Origin: Salmonella enterica subsp. enterica serovar Choleraesuis
GTDB lineage: Bacteria > Pseudomonadota > Gammaproteobacteria > Enterobacterales > Enterobacteriaceae
DNA length: 64,000 nucleotides
Direction: 5' to 3'
Assembly (NCBI GenBank): GCA_022846635.1
Contig: AP025685.1
Span: 3,162,001-3,226,000 of the forward strand
In this document: one piece after another, positions 1 to 10,792 of the stretch
How positions within the stretch are numbered: the stretch's first letter is position 1
Layout: every line of letters starts with the position of its first letter
Notes under the pieces: generated by a model
The model's input: the letters and a program-made list of their open reading frames with translations, nothing else
Told to the model about the DNA's origin: nothing
Databases searched by the model: none
Translations under genes and position numbers: made by a program

Positions 1-723
1 CAGCTGGTTAACGCGGTTACGCAGGATATTGATGTTTTGCTGCACCGCGTATTCGCGGGCTTCACGCAGACGATCGTCGGAAATCACTACCCGCAGGCCA
101 TTGCTGCCCTGATTAGTAATGACCAGATCGCGGTGACGCGGTTGCAGATAGCTGACGGCCTGATCGCGGGCGCTGCTATCGCGGAAATTGATGGCGGAAC
201 CCCAATTTTCGGTTTTACGAACGTTGGTCCAGACAATGCCTTTTTCACGCAGATCGCTGCGCAGGCTGTCCATGTTCTGTTCCTGAAGTTTGCCAAGCGC
301 TGTATCCATATCCACTTCCATCAGGAAGTGAACGCCGCCGCGCAGATCCAGGCCAAGTTTCATTGGCTCAGCGGAAATAGCGCGCAGCCAGAATGGCGTA
401 GCCGGAGCCAGGTTCAGCGCAACAACATACTGTTCGCCAAGCTTGTCTACCAGAACTTCACGCGCACGCAGCTGTACGTCGGAGGAGTCAAAACGGGCCA
501 GAATCATGCCCTGTTCCAGCGCCACAGATTTAGCGGTGATGTTTTCTTGTTTTAAGGTGCTCTGTACTTGATCCAACGTTTGCTCACTGGCGGCGACACC
601 TCGCGCGCCAGTGATTTGAACGGCCGGATCCTCACCATACAGGTTAGGAAGTGCATAAAGCAGGCCGATGACGAGCGCCACGACCAGCATAATATACTTC
701 CACAAAGGATAACGGTTTAACAC
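1..723 (-). CDS. secD: Protein translocase subunit SecD (5' part, cut by window edge)
   Basis: Only the first 241 codons are inside the window; the gene runs off the left edge. The reading frame starts at a GTG codon and encodes an N-terminal membrane segment (about residues 9-29, followed by PNLYG), then the start of the large periplasmic P1 domain with the family-typical LGLDLRGGVHF motif. SecD works with SecF and YajC at the SecYEG channel, using the proton-motive force to help release exported proteins in the periplasm. It lies 26 bp downstream of yajC in the same direction, matching the queA-tgt-yajC-secD-secF order of enteric bacteria. The GTG start is chosen because the SecD N-terminus MLNRYPLWKY begins there. 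Confidence 0.95.
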   Translation of the reverse strand, partial: MLNRYPLWKYIMLVVALVIGLLYALPNLYGEDPAVQITGARGVAASEQTLDQVQSTLKQENITAKSVALEQGMILARFDSSDVQLRAREVLVDKLGEQYVVALNLAPATPFWLRAISAEPMKLGLDLRGGVHFLMEVDMDTALGKLQEQNMDSLRSDLREKGIVWTNVRKTENWGSAINFRDSSARDQAVSYLQPRHRDLVITNQGSNGLRVVISDDRLREAREYAVQQNINILRNRVNQL

Positions 724-749
724 GGCAGTTCCCTTTGGGAAATGGAGAA

Positions 750-1082
750 TTACAGCGCCTTCATGGTGCCTTTCGGCAGAACGGCGGCAACGAAGTCACG
801 TTTAATAACTACTTCGGTAGTGTCATTAAGTGCAATAGCAACATAGCCATTTTCTGCAACTTTAGTCACGCGACCAACCAGACCACCGTTAGTCAGGACT
901 TCATCACCCTTGGCAATGGACTCCATCAGCTTCTTGTGTTCTTTGGTACGCTTCTGCTGCGGACGCAGGATCATGAAGTAGAAAATCAGACCAAACACCA
1001 CCAGCATCAGAATCAGTGACATCGGGCTTCCCTGAGCAGGTGCACCGGCAGCCGCTACCGCATCAGAAATAAAAAAGCTCAT
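750..1082 (-). CDS. yajC: Sec translocon accessory subunit YajC
   Basis: A 110-residue protein of the usual YajC length. It has one strongly hydrophobic segment (about residues 20-38, MSLILMLVVFGLIFYFMILR) followed by the family signature RPQQKR and a soluble C-terminal domain with the GDEVLTNGGLVGRV motif. It is the small inner-membrane partner of SecD and SecF in the holo-translocon. It sits 22 bp after tgt and 26 bp before secD, so it is almost certainly co-transcribed with both. Confidence 0.97.
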   Translation of the reverse strand: MSFFISDAVAAAGAPAQGSPMSLILMLVVFGLIFYFMILRPQQKRTKEHKKLMESIAKGDEVLTNGGLVGRVTKVAENGYVAIALNDTTEVVIKRDFVAAVLPKGTMKAL

Positions 1083-1104
1083 TCAATTTCCCTCATTATT
1101 AAAA

Positions 1105-2265
<1,161 letters not shown>

Positions 2266-2274
2266 TTAAAATAA

Positions 2275-2296
2275 CGCCGCAGGACTTCCTGCGGCG
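2275..2296 (-). terminator. Hairpin between queA and tgt
   Basis: A perfect 10-bp stem (CGCCGCAGGA against TCCTGCGGCG) with a 2-nt centre is followed on the minus strand by a T-rich tail (TTATTTTAAT). It looks like an intrinsic terminator or attenuator inside the queA-tgt-yajC-secD transcription unit. A second small hairpin (CATCAGA/TCTGATG, 2244-2264) lies between it and tgt. Confidence 0.6.
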
Positions 2297-2322
2297 CGTC
2301 ATTCATATTGAGTATGGCTTAA

Positions 2323-3405
2323 TTAGCACTCAGGCTGCCCCGGACGCTCGTTAATCGCCTCCGGGTTGCGGGTGATATACATCGCATCACCATAGCTAAA
2401 GAAGCGGTACTCGCGAGCAACCGCTTCGTGGTAGGCATTCATGGTGTGCTGATATCCGGCAAAAGCCGAAACCAGCATAATCAGCGTCGATTCCGGCAGG
2501 TGGAAGTTAGTCACCAGCGCATCAATAACCTGATACTTATAGCCTGGGTAGATAAAGATCTGAGTATCGCCAAAGAATGGGGCGATAAGCGCCGAATCAC
2601 CGGCGGCCTGAGCCGCGCTCTCTAACGAGCGTACTGAAGTCGTCCCCACCGCGATAACGTTATTGCCGCGCGCCTTACAGGCCAGCACCGCATCTACCAC
2701 ATCCTGAGGCACTTCGGCATACTCAGAGTGCATGATGTGATCTTCAATGCTGTCTACCCTCACCGGCTGGAAGGTACCCGCACCTACATGCAGGGTGACA
2801 AAGGCCATCTCAATACCTTTCTCACGTAATGCTGCCAGTAGAGGTTCGTCAAAGTGCAGTCCGGCAGTAGGAGCAGCCACAGCGCCCGGACGCTGGCTAT
2901 ATACGGTCTGATACAGCTCGCGGTCGGCGTCTTCATCAGGGCGGTCGATATAAGGCGGCAATGGCATATGGCCAATGCTGTTCAGGATATCGAGCACCGG
3001 ACGTTCATCATCAAACTTCACTTCGAACAGCGCGTCGTGGCGTGCCACCATGGTGGCTTTCACGCTCTCATCTTCCCCAAGCAGCAGCTCGGCACCCGGC
3101 TTAGGCGCCTTGGAAGCGCGAATATGTGCCAAAATACTGTGGTCGTCCAGCATGCGCTCAACCAGCATTTCCAGCTTGCCACCGCTGGCCTTACGGCCAA
3201 ACAGACGCGCTGGAATTACGCGAGTGTTGTTAAACACCAACAGATCGCCCGGCTTGAGTTTATCCAGCAGATCGGTGAAAGTGCCATGCGTCAGCGCACC
3301 GGTTGGCCCGTCCAGAGAGAGCAAACGGCAGGCACTGCGTTGCGCCTGAGGATAGTGAGCAATCAGGGATTCAGGTAATTCAAATGAGAAATCGGCAACG
3401 CGCAT
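2323..3405 (-). CDS. queA: S-adenosylmethionine:tRNA ribosyltransferase-isomerase
   Basis: A 360-residue protein of QueA length that starts with the typical [19 protein letters not shown]. It transfers and isomerises the ribosyl part of S-adenosylmethionine onto preQ1-modified tRNA to give epoxyqueuosine. Conserved blocks include [13 protein letters not shown] near residue 60, the APTAGLHFD motif and the [12 protein letters not shown] block. It heads the queA-tgt-yajC-secD unit and is divergent from acpH, with a 124-bp spacer that must hold both promoters. Confidence 0.97.
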   Translation of the reverse strand: MRVADFSFELPESLIAHYPQAQRSACRLLSLDGPTGALTHGTFTDLLDKLKPGDLLVFNNTRVIPARLFGRKASGGKLEMLVERMLDDHSILAHIRASKAPKPGAELLLGEDESVKATMVARHDALFEVKFDDERPVLDILNSIGHMPLPPYIDRPDEDADRELYQTVYSQRPGAVAAPTAGLHFDEPLLAALREKGIEMAFVTLHVGAGTFQPVRVDSIEDHIMHSEYAEVPQDVVDAVLACKARGNNVIAVGTTSVRSLESAAQAAGDSALIAPFFGDTQIFIYPGYKYQVIDALVTNFHLPESTLIMLVSAFAGYQHTMNAYHEAVAREYRFFSYGDAMYITRNPEAINERPGQPEC

Positions 3406-3529
3406 GGTAATTCACTTGACTGAGGGCCTGCTGGCAGGCCGTTAAAAAACAGGCGCACTAGTCTAGTGCCGGGGCGCTTTCACTGCAACTAAAAGCGGCC
3501 AATCGCCCCGCTATTCGGATTTTATCATT

Positions 3530-4111
3530 ATGAATTTTCTTGCCCATCTGCACCTCGCCAGCCTTGCCGAAAGTTCCTTGCTGGGCAATATCCTGGCGGA
3601 TTTTGTGCGCGGTAGCCCGGACGACGACTGGAGCCCGGAGATTGTAGCTGGAATCTATATGCACCGGCGGGTAGATGCACTCACCGACGGTCTTCCACAA
3701 GTACGCACGGCGCTGGAGTGGTTTCGACCGGAAACCCGGCGCGTAGCCCCTATTGCGCTGGATGTCATGTGGGATCACTTTTTATCGCGTCACTGGAAGC
3801 AGCTTGCTCCAGAAGTGGATCTTCCCGATTTTATCGACCGCGCCCGGCAGGATATTCTGCCGGCCCTTGACACAGCCCCTGCCCGTTTTGTCACGCTTAA
3901 TCAGCACATCTGGACGGAGCGCTGGCTGGAGCGCTATGCGGATATGAGCTTTATCGCGAATGTATTAAATGGCATGGCCAGCAGGCGCCCTAAGCTCGAT
4001 GCACTACGCCATAGCTGGAGCGACCTGGATGCACATTATGAGCAGCTGGAGCGGCAGTTTTGGTCGTTCTACCCCGAAATGATGGCCCAGGCCCGCAAGC
4101 AGCAGCTGTAG
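3530..4111 (+). CDS. acpH: ACP phosphodiesterase AcpH
   Basis: A 193-residue protein, the length of E. coli AcpH (YajB). It starts with the diagnostic [10 protein letters not shown] and shows HRRVDALTD and the DVMWDHFL block, metal-binding His/Asp motifs of the HD-like acyl carrier protein phosphodiesterase family. It removes the 4'-phosphopantetheine group from holo-ACP. It is divergent from queA. In E. coli, malZ lies between proY and acpH; here only the terminator and about 80 bp separate acpH from proY, so malZ is absent. Confidence 0.95.
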   Translation: MNFLAHLHLASLAESSLLGNILADFVRGSPDDDWSPEIVAGIYMHRRVDALTDGLPQVRTALEWFRPETRRVAPIALDVMWDHFLSRHWKQLAPEVDLPDFIDRARQDILPALDTAPARFVTLNQHIWTERWLERYADMSFIANVLNGMASRRPKLDALRHSWSDLDAHYEQLERQFWSFYPEMMAQARKQQL

Positions 4112-4160
4112 TATCAGCCTGGGGCTACTGACCTCCCCGATAATCACTACTGTCCAATAG

Positions 4161-4197
4161 ATAAAAAAAACCCCGCTATTGCGGGGATTTTTTTATT
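4161..4197. terminator. Bidirectional terminator between acpH and proY
   Basis: The stem CCCCGC/GCGGGG (4171-4186, 4-nt loop) is flanked by a run of eight A on the left and seven T on the right, so it can end transcription of acpH (plus) and of proY (minus). Its right side overlaps the proY stop codon region. Confidence 0.85.
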
Positions 4198-5572
4198 CAT
4201 GCGAGGAGCTATTGGCCAGCCGCTTAGCGCGGCGCTGCTTAAATTGCCACGCAATCAGCAGCAGCACTATCCAGGCAAACCCAACGTACAGTGAAATACG
4301 GGTTTCCGGATGGTAGCCAATCAGCGCAATGATGAAAGCCAGGAAGACCAGACCAACGATGGTGGTTGCCACGCCGCCGGGAACTTTAAACTTCAGCTTA
4401 GCAGCCTCTTCCTTCGGCAAATGGCGACGGAAAGCAATCTGCGACAGCAGAATCATTATCCATACCCATACGGTCGCAAACGTTGCCAGGGAAGCAATTA
4501 CCAGGAATACGTTTTCCGGCATGATGTAGTTCAGGTAAACGGCGATTAGCAGTGCGCCGGTCATCACCATCACCGTAACCCATGGAATACCTCGCTTAGA
4601 GGTTTTAGCGAAAATCTTAGGCGCACTGCCCTGCTCAGCCATACCGTGCAGCATACGACCAACGCCAAACACATCACTGTTAATGGCAGACAGCGAAGCA
4701 GTCAGTACCACAAAGTTAAGAATGCTGGCAGCAAAGGTAATTCCCATATGCTGGAAAGTCAGCACAAACGGGCTGCCATCGGTACCAACCTGATTCCACG
4801 GATAGATAGACATGATGACGAACAGCGTACCCACATAAAACACCAGGATACGCGCCGGTACCGAGTTAATCGCGCGTGGAATGGACTTAGCCGGGTCTTT
4901 CGCTTCACCGGCAGTGATGCCGATAATCTCAATCCCACCATAGGCAAACATCACCATTTGCAGCGACATAACCATGCCAATCCAGCCGTTAGCGAAGAAG
5001 CCACCATTACTCCAAAGGTTATGGATGCCGGTAGGCTGCCCACCGTTGCCGATGCCCCAGATAATGATGCCAAAGCCCGCCAGGATCATAATGATGATGG
5101 TCGCGACTTTGAAGAATGAGAACCAAAACTCCAGCTCGCCAAAGACTTTGACGCTCATCAGGTTAACGGCACAGATAATCATCACCACGCTCAGCACCCA
5201 AATCCAGTGCGGAACGGTAGGGAACCAAACCCCCATATAGATACCGAATGCCGTCACATCGGCTATCGCCACAATCAGGATCTCAAAGCAGTAGGTCCAG
5301 CCAGTAATATATCCGGCCAGCGGCCCCAGATAATCCTGAGCATAACGTGAGAACGAGCTGGCAGACGGGTTATGTACCGACATCTCCCCCAAGGCCCGCA
5401 TAATGATATAAGCCGCGATGCCGCCAATAATATAGGCCAGCAGTACGCTTGGCCCGGCCATTTTTATCGCATCGGCAGAGCCATAAAATAGCCCGGTACC
5501 AATTGCAGATCCCAGAGCCATAAACCGTATATGTCTGGTACTCAATCCTCGCTTGAGCTGATTGTTTTCCAT
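4193..5572 (-). CDS. proY: Proline-specific permease ProY
   Basis: A 459-residue APC-superfamily transporter with about twelve membrane segments, very close to E. coli ProY along its whole length. It opens with the family pattern [27 protein letters not shown]. The start at 5572 (MENNQLKRG) is preferred over an in-frame ATG 33 bp upstream because it has an AGGAAA ribosome site and matches ProY homologues; the upstream ATG would add a stretch that overlaps the brnQ terminator tail. It follows brnQ on the same strand with a terminator hairpin between them. ProY is known as a cryptic proline transporter, so the substrate is inferred by homology. Confidence 0.95.
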   Translation of the reverse strand: MENNQLKRGLSTRHIRFMALGSAIGTGLFYGSADAIKMAGPSVLLAYIIGGIAAYIIMRALGEMSVHNPSASSFSRYAQDYLGPLAGYITGWTYCFEILIVAIADVTAFGIYMGVWFPTVPHWIWVLSVVMIICAVNLMSVKVFGELEFWFSFFKVATIIIMILAGFGIIIWGIGNGGQPTGIHNLWSNGGFFANGWIGMVMSLQMVMFAYGGIEIIGITAGEAKDPAKSIPRAINSVPARILVFYVGTLFVIMSIYPWNQVGTDGSPFVLTFQHMGITFAASILNFVVLTASLSAINSDVFGVGRMLHGMAEQGSAPKIFAKTSKRGIPWVTVMVMTGALLIAVYLNYIMPENVFLVIASLATFATVWVWIMILLSQIAFRRHLPKEEAAKLKFKVPGGVATTIVGLVFLAFIIALIGYHPETRISLYVGFAWIVLLLIAWQFKQRRAKRLANSSSHE

Positions 5573-5582
5573 ACTGATTTCC

Positions 5583-5622
5583 TGCCAAAAAAAACAAAAA
5601 ACCACGGGAAATCATCCCGTGG
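5583..5622 (-). terminator. brnQ terminator
   Basis: The stem ACCACGGGA/TCCCGTGGT (5601-5622, 5-nt loop) is followed on the minus strand by a T-rich stretch running to about 5587. It lies between brnQ and proY, so proY expression would need read-through or a promoter of its own. Confidence 0.85.
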
Positions 5623-5640
5623 TTATCAATACAAATAAAA

Positions 5641-6963
5641 TTAATGCGCTGTAGTGGCGACCTGACGCGGCCCCGCAATCCTGTCCCACACAATAGCGAC
5701 GGCCAGTATAATAACAGAAGGCAGCAGCCAGGCCAGCCCCTGCTGTGCCAGCGGCAGATGCTCAGTCCAGCCAGGAAGAATACCGCCAATAGCCGATGCT
5801 TTAATACCGTCCATCAGGCCGAAGATCAGGCTCACCAGCATTGCCGGAGCGATAATGCGCGGTGAATAGTTCCACAGCGGGCGGGTAAAGCTCAGCACTA
5901 CCAGCACGATACACGGTGGATAAATCGCGGTCAGCACCGGTACTGAAAAGTGAATCAACTGGCTGAGACCAAGGTTAGAAATAACCATAGAGAACAAGCC
6001 CAGGATAAACACCAGAGTACGGTAAGACAACGGCAGATACTCAGCGAAGAACTCAGCACAGGCGCAGGTCAGGCCAACCGCCGTTACCAGGCAGGCAACG
6101 AAAATCAGCACCGCCAGCAGCATACTACCCGCACCGCCGAAGGTGTACTGCACATAAGCATGCAGAATAGCCGCGCCGTTAGCCGAATGGTCTACGATGT
6201 TGCCGCTATCAGAACCAAGGCGGAACAGAGCCAGGTAAAGCAGCGTCAGACCGACGCCGGCGATCAGACCGGCCCACACGGTATAGCGGGTCAGCAGCTT
6301 CGCATCAGAAACCCCGCGGGAACGTGCGGCGTTGACGATAACAATCCCGAATACCAGCGCGCCCAGCGTATCCATGGTCAGATAGCCATTGACGAAACCA
6401 TTAGAGAACGCCGCCGTCTGATATGCCTCAGACGCCTGGCTCAGGCCACCGGCCGGCCAGATAATCGCCGCAACGGCGAGAATCAGAAGCGCGACAATTT
6501 TCACCGGTGCCAGGAAGTGGCCAACGGTATCCAGCAGTTTGCCCGGATACAGTGACACGAAAATAACAATCGCGAAGTAGATGAGGCTGTAGATAAACAA
6601 CGGCAGCGCGCCGTCGCCGGTTAACGGCGCAATCCCTACTTCGAATGAAACTGTCGCAGTACGCGGAATAGCAAACAGCGGCCCTACGGCGAGGTAACAC
6701 ACCACCGCCAGCAGTACGCCCGCCGTTTTACCAATCGGCGAGCTAAGTCTATCAATACCGCCGCCGACTCGCGCCAGCGCCACCACGGTGAGCACAGGTA
6801 GCCCCACCGCCGTAATAAGGAAGCCAAGAGCGGCAACCCAGACGTGTTCACCGGCCTGCAGGCCGACCATAGGGGGGAATATGATATTGCCCGCACCGAC
6901 GAACAGCGCAAAGGTCATAAAGCCCAATGCGGTGATGTCACGTGATGTTAAACGATGGGTCAT
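5641..6963 (-). CDS. brnQ: Branched-chain amino acid:cation symporter BrnQ
   Basis: A 440-residue LIVCS-family carrier of the usual BrnQ length, with about twelve hydrophobic segments. It begins [31 protein letters not shown], the diagnostic start of the family. It imports leucine, isoleucine and valine with a cation across the inner membrane. It lies downstream of phoBR on the same strand, as in E. coli, but the phoR terminator and a long spacer make it a separate unit. Confidence 0.97.
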   Translation of the reverse strand: MTHRLTSRDITALGFMTFALFVGAGNIIFPPMVGLQAGEHVWVAALGFLITAVGLPVLTVVALARVGGGIDRLSSPIGKTAGVLLAVVCYLAVGPLFAIPRTATVSFEVGIAPLTGDGALPLFIYSLIYFAIVIFVSLYPGKLLDTVGHFLAPVKIVALLILAVAAIIWPAGGLSQASEAYQTAAFSNGFVNGYLTMDTLGALVFGIVIVNAARSRGVSDAKLLTRYTVWAGLIAGVGLTLLYLALFRLGSDSGNIVDHSANGAAILHAYVQYTFGGAGSMLLAVLIFVACLVTAVGLTCACAEFFAEYLPLSYRTLVFILGLFSMVISNLGLSQLIHFSVPVLTAIYPPCIVLVVLSFTRPLWNYSPRIIAPAMLVSLIFGLMDGIKASAIGGILPGWTEHLPLAQQGLAWLLPSVIILAVAIVWDRIAGPRQVATTAH

Positions 6964-7354
6964 AGATAATTACTGCCTGTGGGTGTGGTGTTGAAAAAGG
7001 TATCTGACTGTTTCATCAACAATATGAAACAGCGTGGTATCAGAAACTGACGGGTAAGAATCGCTTCTTTGTGGCGCTGGCGAAGAAGATTTTATCGGTT
7101 TACCGCGCCGCTCCAGTCAGACTGCTGCCAACAAGGCTAATCTAAACGCTTATAGCGTTTCGAGGCAACCCGTGATCCATAAACCAGAGCGATATGCTAA
7201 ATATAAACAAAGAACCAGAAATTAAATCCAAATACTAAGAAATTGTCCGGTTCATTGTATGGTTAAAAAACAATCAATCTTATTTATCCATTAAAAAAAG
7301 GTATTACCGCAGCACGCGGTAACACTTTTTAGCAGCATAAATGGAAGGAAAAGT
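6964..7354 (-). other. phoR-brnQ intergenic region
   Basis: This 391-bp spacer holds the phoR terminator at its right end and should hold the brnQ promoter. I see no open frame with a ribosome site, no tRNA and no repeat in it. Confidence 0.5.
7291..7322 (-). terminator. phoBR terminator
   Basis: The stem TTACCGC/GCGGTAA (7304-7322, 5-nt loop) is followed on the minus strand by an ACC step and seven T. It lies just downstream of the phoR stop codon. Confidence 0.85.
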
Positions 7355-8650
7355 TTACGACTGGTTATCTGGGGCAATAAACCGCGGCGCCAGCAGGAAG
7401 GAGAAACTGGTCCCCGCTCCCGGGCGGCTGACAATCTCCAGACGGGAATCATGATGACTGAGGGCGTGTTTAACAATCGCCAGCCCCAGGCCGCTGCCTC
7501 CGGTTTGCCGGGAGCGGGCTTTATCAACCCGATAAAAACGCTCGGTCAGGCGCGGTAAATGTTCGGCCGCAATTCCCGGTCCATTATCCTGGACACAGAA
7601 TCTGGCCCCCTGCGCGGTGCGCTGCCAGCTAACATCAATCGTGGTACCAGGAGGCGTATGATTAATCGCGTTATAGACCAGATTGGATACGGCGCTGCGT
7701 AGCTGATCTTCATTACCCAGAAGATGCAGATGAGGATCGATATTGAAATTCACCGTCCGGTCAGGGCTCAACGCATGCGCTTCCTGCTGAATCACATTTA
7801 GCATCATTGGCATATCCACCCGTTCCCCCATCGTAATAAGAGGGGCGGCCTCAATGCGCGATAGCGTCAGCAACTGTTTTACCAACCCTTCCATGCGCGT
7901 AGTCTGCTCACGCATGGTATGTAACGCCTTTTCTCTTAAATTCGGGGCAACTCCCGGCTCCTGAATCATCTCCAGATAGCCTTGTAATACGGTAAGCGGC
8001 GTACGTAATTCATGGCTAACATTGGCGAAAAATCCGCGCCGGGCACCTTCCAGCTGGCGCATCTGCGTCACATCACGAGCCACAATTAGCAGTTGTCCTT
8101 CGCTGTAAGGCATCACGCGAAATTCAAGACTACGTCCATTGTTTAGCAGCAGCTCCAGCGGTTGTTTGAATTCGCGCTGTTGCAGGTAACGGGAAAACTG
8201 CGGATAACGCAGCAGATTTAGAATGTTCTGGCCATTGTCATCCGGCCAGCGCAGGTTTAATAACTGCTGAGCCAGACCATTACACCAGAAAATGGTACCT
8301 TCGAGGGTCGTTAGAACTACCGCATCTGGCAGCGATTCGGCACCGCTACGAAAACGCTTAATCAGATTACCCAGTTCCCGGCGGCGCTTTTTATTCCGTA
8401 ACTGCATCTGATGCAGCCCATAAAGCAAAGGTTCCCAGCTACCGCGTCCCGGCGGCGGCGTCATACTGCGATCAACCCACAGCCACCAGGAAAGGCGCAG
8501 TAGATTATGAAAGTGCCAAATAAGTAATCCGGTAACCGCGGCCAGCAAAAACCACGGAAGATAACCAAAAATCCCACCCAACACTAAGGCCGGCAGGCAG
8601 CACAACATTAACTCAAGAACCAAACGCTTCCATGACAGGCGCTCCAGCAT
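7355..8650 (-). CDS. phoR: Phosphate regulon sensor histidine kinase PhoR
   Basis: A 431-residue membrane kinase, the E. coli PhoR length. Two hydrophobic segments fill residues 10-50, followed by a PAS domain (about 100-195), then the dimerisation domain with the phosphorylated histidine H213 in [11 protein letters not shown]. The catalytic domain carries an N box ([13 protein letters not shown]), the G1 box DNGPGI and the G2 box GGSGLGLAI. It senses phosphate supply through the Pst system and phosphorylates PhoB. It starts 17 bp after phoB on the same strand, so the two form one operon. Confidence 0.98.
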   Translation of the reverse strand: MLERLSWKRLVLELMLCCLPALVLGGIFGYLPWFLLAAVTGLLIWHFHNLLRLSWWLWVDRSMTPPPGRGSWEPLLYGLHQMQLRNKKRRRELGNLIKRFRSGAESLPDAVVLTTLEGTIFWCNGLAQQLLNLRWPDDNGQNILNLLRYPQFSRYLQQREFKQPLELLLNNGRSLEFRVMPYSEGQLLIVARDVTQMRQLEGARRGFFANVSHELRTPLTVLQGYLEMIQEPGVAPNLREKALHTMREQTTRMEGLVKQLLTLSRIEAAPLITMGERVDMPMMLNVIQQEAHALSPDRTVNFNIDPHLHLLGNEDQLRSAVSNLVYNAINHTPPGTTIDVSWQRTAQGARFCVQDNGPGIAAEHLPRLTERFYRVDKARSRQTGGSGLGLAIVKHALSHHDSRLEIVSRPGAGTSFSFLLAPRFIAPDNQS

Positions 8651-8667
8651 GTAACACTCCTGTCACT

Positions 8668-9357
8668 TCAATAACGGGCAGAGAATCGATAGCCGGTGCC
8701 GCGCACCGTTTGTACCATCCTGTCGTGACCGCTTTGCTCCAGTACTTTACGCAGGCGGCGTATATGTACATCAACGGTGCGATCCTCAACATAAACGTTG
8801 GTGCCCCATACCTGGTTTAGCAGCTGCTCCCGGCTGTAAACCCGCTCAGGATGAGTCATGAAAAAGTGCAGTAAACGGAACTCGGTTGGCCCCATATCCA
8901 GTGGGCTTTCGCAGGCCAGCACCCGGTGTGAACCTGGGTCCAGGGCCAGACCCTGAATTTCAATTAAATCCTCTGCCGCCATAGGGGATATGCGCCGCAG
9001 CAACGCTTTGATGCGAGCCACCAGCTCCTTTGGCGAGAACGGCTTAGTGACATAATCATCGGCACCGGTGTCCAGGCCCCGAACCCGGTCTTCCTCTTCC
9101 CCGCGCGCCGTCAGCATCATCACAGGAATATCACGCGTCATCGCCTCACGTTTCAGATGGCGGATAAACTGTAACCCAGAGCCGCCGGGCAGCATCCAGT
9201 CCAGCAAAATCAGATCAGGCCATGGCTCGACAAGCTGAGCGACCGCACTGTCATAATCAGGAGCCTCCAGCGGAATAAAGCCATTCTGTTCTAATACAAA
9301 GCAAACCATTTCACGAATTGGCGCTTCATCTTCGACCACCAGGATACGTCTTGCCAT
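8668..9357 (-). CDS. phoB: Phosphate regulon response regulator PhoB
   Basis: A 229-residue OmpR-family regulator nearly identical to E. coli PhoB. The receiver domain (1-120) has the acidic pocket E9-D10, the phosphorylated D53 in [13 protein letters not shown] and the conserved K in TKPF. The C-terminal winged helix has the [11 protein letters not shown] recognition segment. Once phosphorylated it binds Pho boxes and activates phosphate-starvation genes, including its own operon. A Pho box lies about 50-65 bp upstream. Confidence 0.99.
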   Translation of the reverse strand: MARRILVVEDEAPIREMVCFVLEQNGFIPLEAPDYDSAVAQLVEPWPDLILLDWMLPGGSGLQFIRHLKREAMTRDIPVMMLTARGEEEDRVRGLDTGADDYVTKPFSPKELVARIKALLRRISPMAAEDLIEIQGLALDPGSHRVLACESPLDMGPTEFRLLHFFMTHPERVYSREQLLNQVWGTNVYVEDRTVDVHIRRLRKVLEQSGHDRMVQTVRGTGYRFSARY

Positions 9358-9405
9358 TATTAGCCCTGTTGCATTAATGGGTTATCTGTTAACGACAATT
9401 AGTAT

Positions 9406-9423
9406 GCGTCATATTTATGACAA
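9406..9423 (-). promoter_or_regulatory. Pho box upstream of phoB
   Basis: Read on the minus strand the site is TTGTCATAAATATGACGC. Its first half matches the consensus CTGTCAT-A-A at almost every base, and its second half is weaker (ATGAC). It sits at the place expected for PhoB autoactivation of phoBR. Confidence 0.8.
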
Positions 9424-9577
9424 AATTATTAAATGATGACAGTTATGTGTTTCTCATCGCTTTTGTGACAAGGCTTCACGTAACGAAAGGTAAAATCGCT
9501 CAGATGCTAACCGGGGTTATGCCAGGCAGGCTCCATGGTTATAATCGCTGCCTGTTTGTTATATCAGGGAATCGACC

Positions 9578-10792
9578 ATGCGAATTCTGCACACCTCAGA
9601 CTGGCACCTCGGCCAAAATTTTTACACCAAAAGCCGGGCTGCTGAACATCAGGCATTTTGCGACTGGTTACTGGAGATGGTGCAGGAAAACACGGTGGAC
9701 GCCATTATTGTAGCTGGCGATATCTTTGATACCGGCACACCGCCGAGCTATGCCCGCGAGCTGTATAACCGCTTTATCGTACGCTTACAGTCTACCGGCT
9801 GTGCGCTATATATCCTGGCGGGCAACCACGACTCGGTAGCGACTCTCAATGAGTCCCGCGAGCTGCTGGCCTGTCTGAACACTCAGGTCATTGCCGCTGC
9901 CGCCCCAGAAAATGAACCACCGGTTATCACTATTCCCGCACGCAATGGGGAGCCTGGCGCTCTGTTGTGCCCCATACCTTTTCTGCGCCCACGAGATATT
10001 ATGCGCAGCGAAGCCGGGCTTTCCGGCCACGAAAAGCAGCGCTCCCTGCTAGAAGCCATCAGCGATTACTACCAGCGAAGCTACCGGGCCGCACTTGAAG
10101 TAAAAGGCGCTCGCCCACTGCCGATAATCGCCACAGGCCATTTGACTACCGTCGGGGCCGCAACCAGCGAAGCGGTGCGCGATATCTACATCGGCTCACT
10201 GGATGCCTTTCCGGCTCAGGCCTTTCCGCCTGCCGATTACATCGCTCTCGGGCATATTCATCGCGCCCAAAAAGTGGGCGGCTGCGACCACATCCGCTAC
10301 AGCGGCTCACCCATTGCACTTAGTTTTGACGAAACCGGCCCGGCCAAGAGCGTTAATCTCGTCGAGTTCAGCGCAGGCAAACTAAGCCAGGTGACCGAAC
10401 TCCCTGTGCCGGTCACCCAAAGGCTGGCAACCCTGCGCGGCACGCTGCCCGAAATTGAGCGCCAGCTTGAACAATGGCCGGAGCAAAGTAATCAACCTCC
10501 GGCCTGGCTGGACATAGAAATAGCCAGCGATAGCTATCTGAACGACGCGCTGCGCGACTTGCGAACGCTGTCCGAACGCCTGCCGGTTGAAATCCTGCTG
10601 ATGCGGCGCGCCCGAGCCCAACGCCAGGCGGCCCTGACACAAATACAGAATGAAACCCTGAGTGAATTAAAACCCGGTGAGGTGTTCGAGCGCCGTCTGG
10701 CGGAAAGCGCACTCGGGCCAGAACAAACGGAGCGGCTCAGGCTGCTGTTCAATCAAACCCTGGCCTGCCTGAATGAGGAGCCGCGCCCATGA
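9578..10792 (+). CDS. sbcD: Nuclease SbcCD subunit D
   Basis: A 404-residue Mre11-type phosphoesterase (E. coli SbcD is 400). The metal-binding motifs are in order: SDWHLG with D8 and H10, AGDIFD, AGNHDS, TGHLT and LGHIH. With SbcC it forms the ATP-dependent nuclease that cuts DNA hairpins and protein-blocked ends. It is divergent from phoB, and its stop overlaps the sbcC start by 4 bp, so the two subunits are translationally coupled. Confidence 0.98.
   Translation: MRILHTSDWHLGQNFYTKSRAAEHQAFCDWLLEMVQENTVDAIIVAGDIFDTGTPPSYARELYNRFIVRLQSTGCALYILAGNHDSVATLNESRELLACLNTQVIAAAAPENEPPVITIPARNGEPGALLCPIPFLRPRDIMRSEAGLSGHEKQRSLLEAISDYYQRSYRAALEVKGARPLPIIATGHLTTVGAATSEAVRDIYIGSLDAFPAQAFPPADYIALGHIHRAQKVGGCDHIRYSGSPIALSFDETGPAKSVNLVEFSAGKLSQVTELPVPVTQRLATLRGTLPEIERQLEQWPEQSNQPPAWLDIEIASDSYLNDALRDLRTLSERLPVEILLMRRARAQRQAALTQIQNETLSELKPGEVFERRLAESALGPEQTERLRLLFNQTLACLNEEPRP

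Noticed and set aside
3458..3778. 106-codon minus-strand frame over the start of acpH
   Set aside because: Lies opposite the well-matched acpH gene and has no family resemblance.
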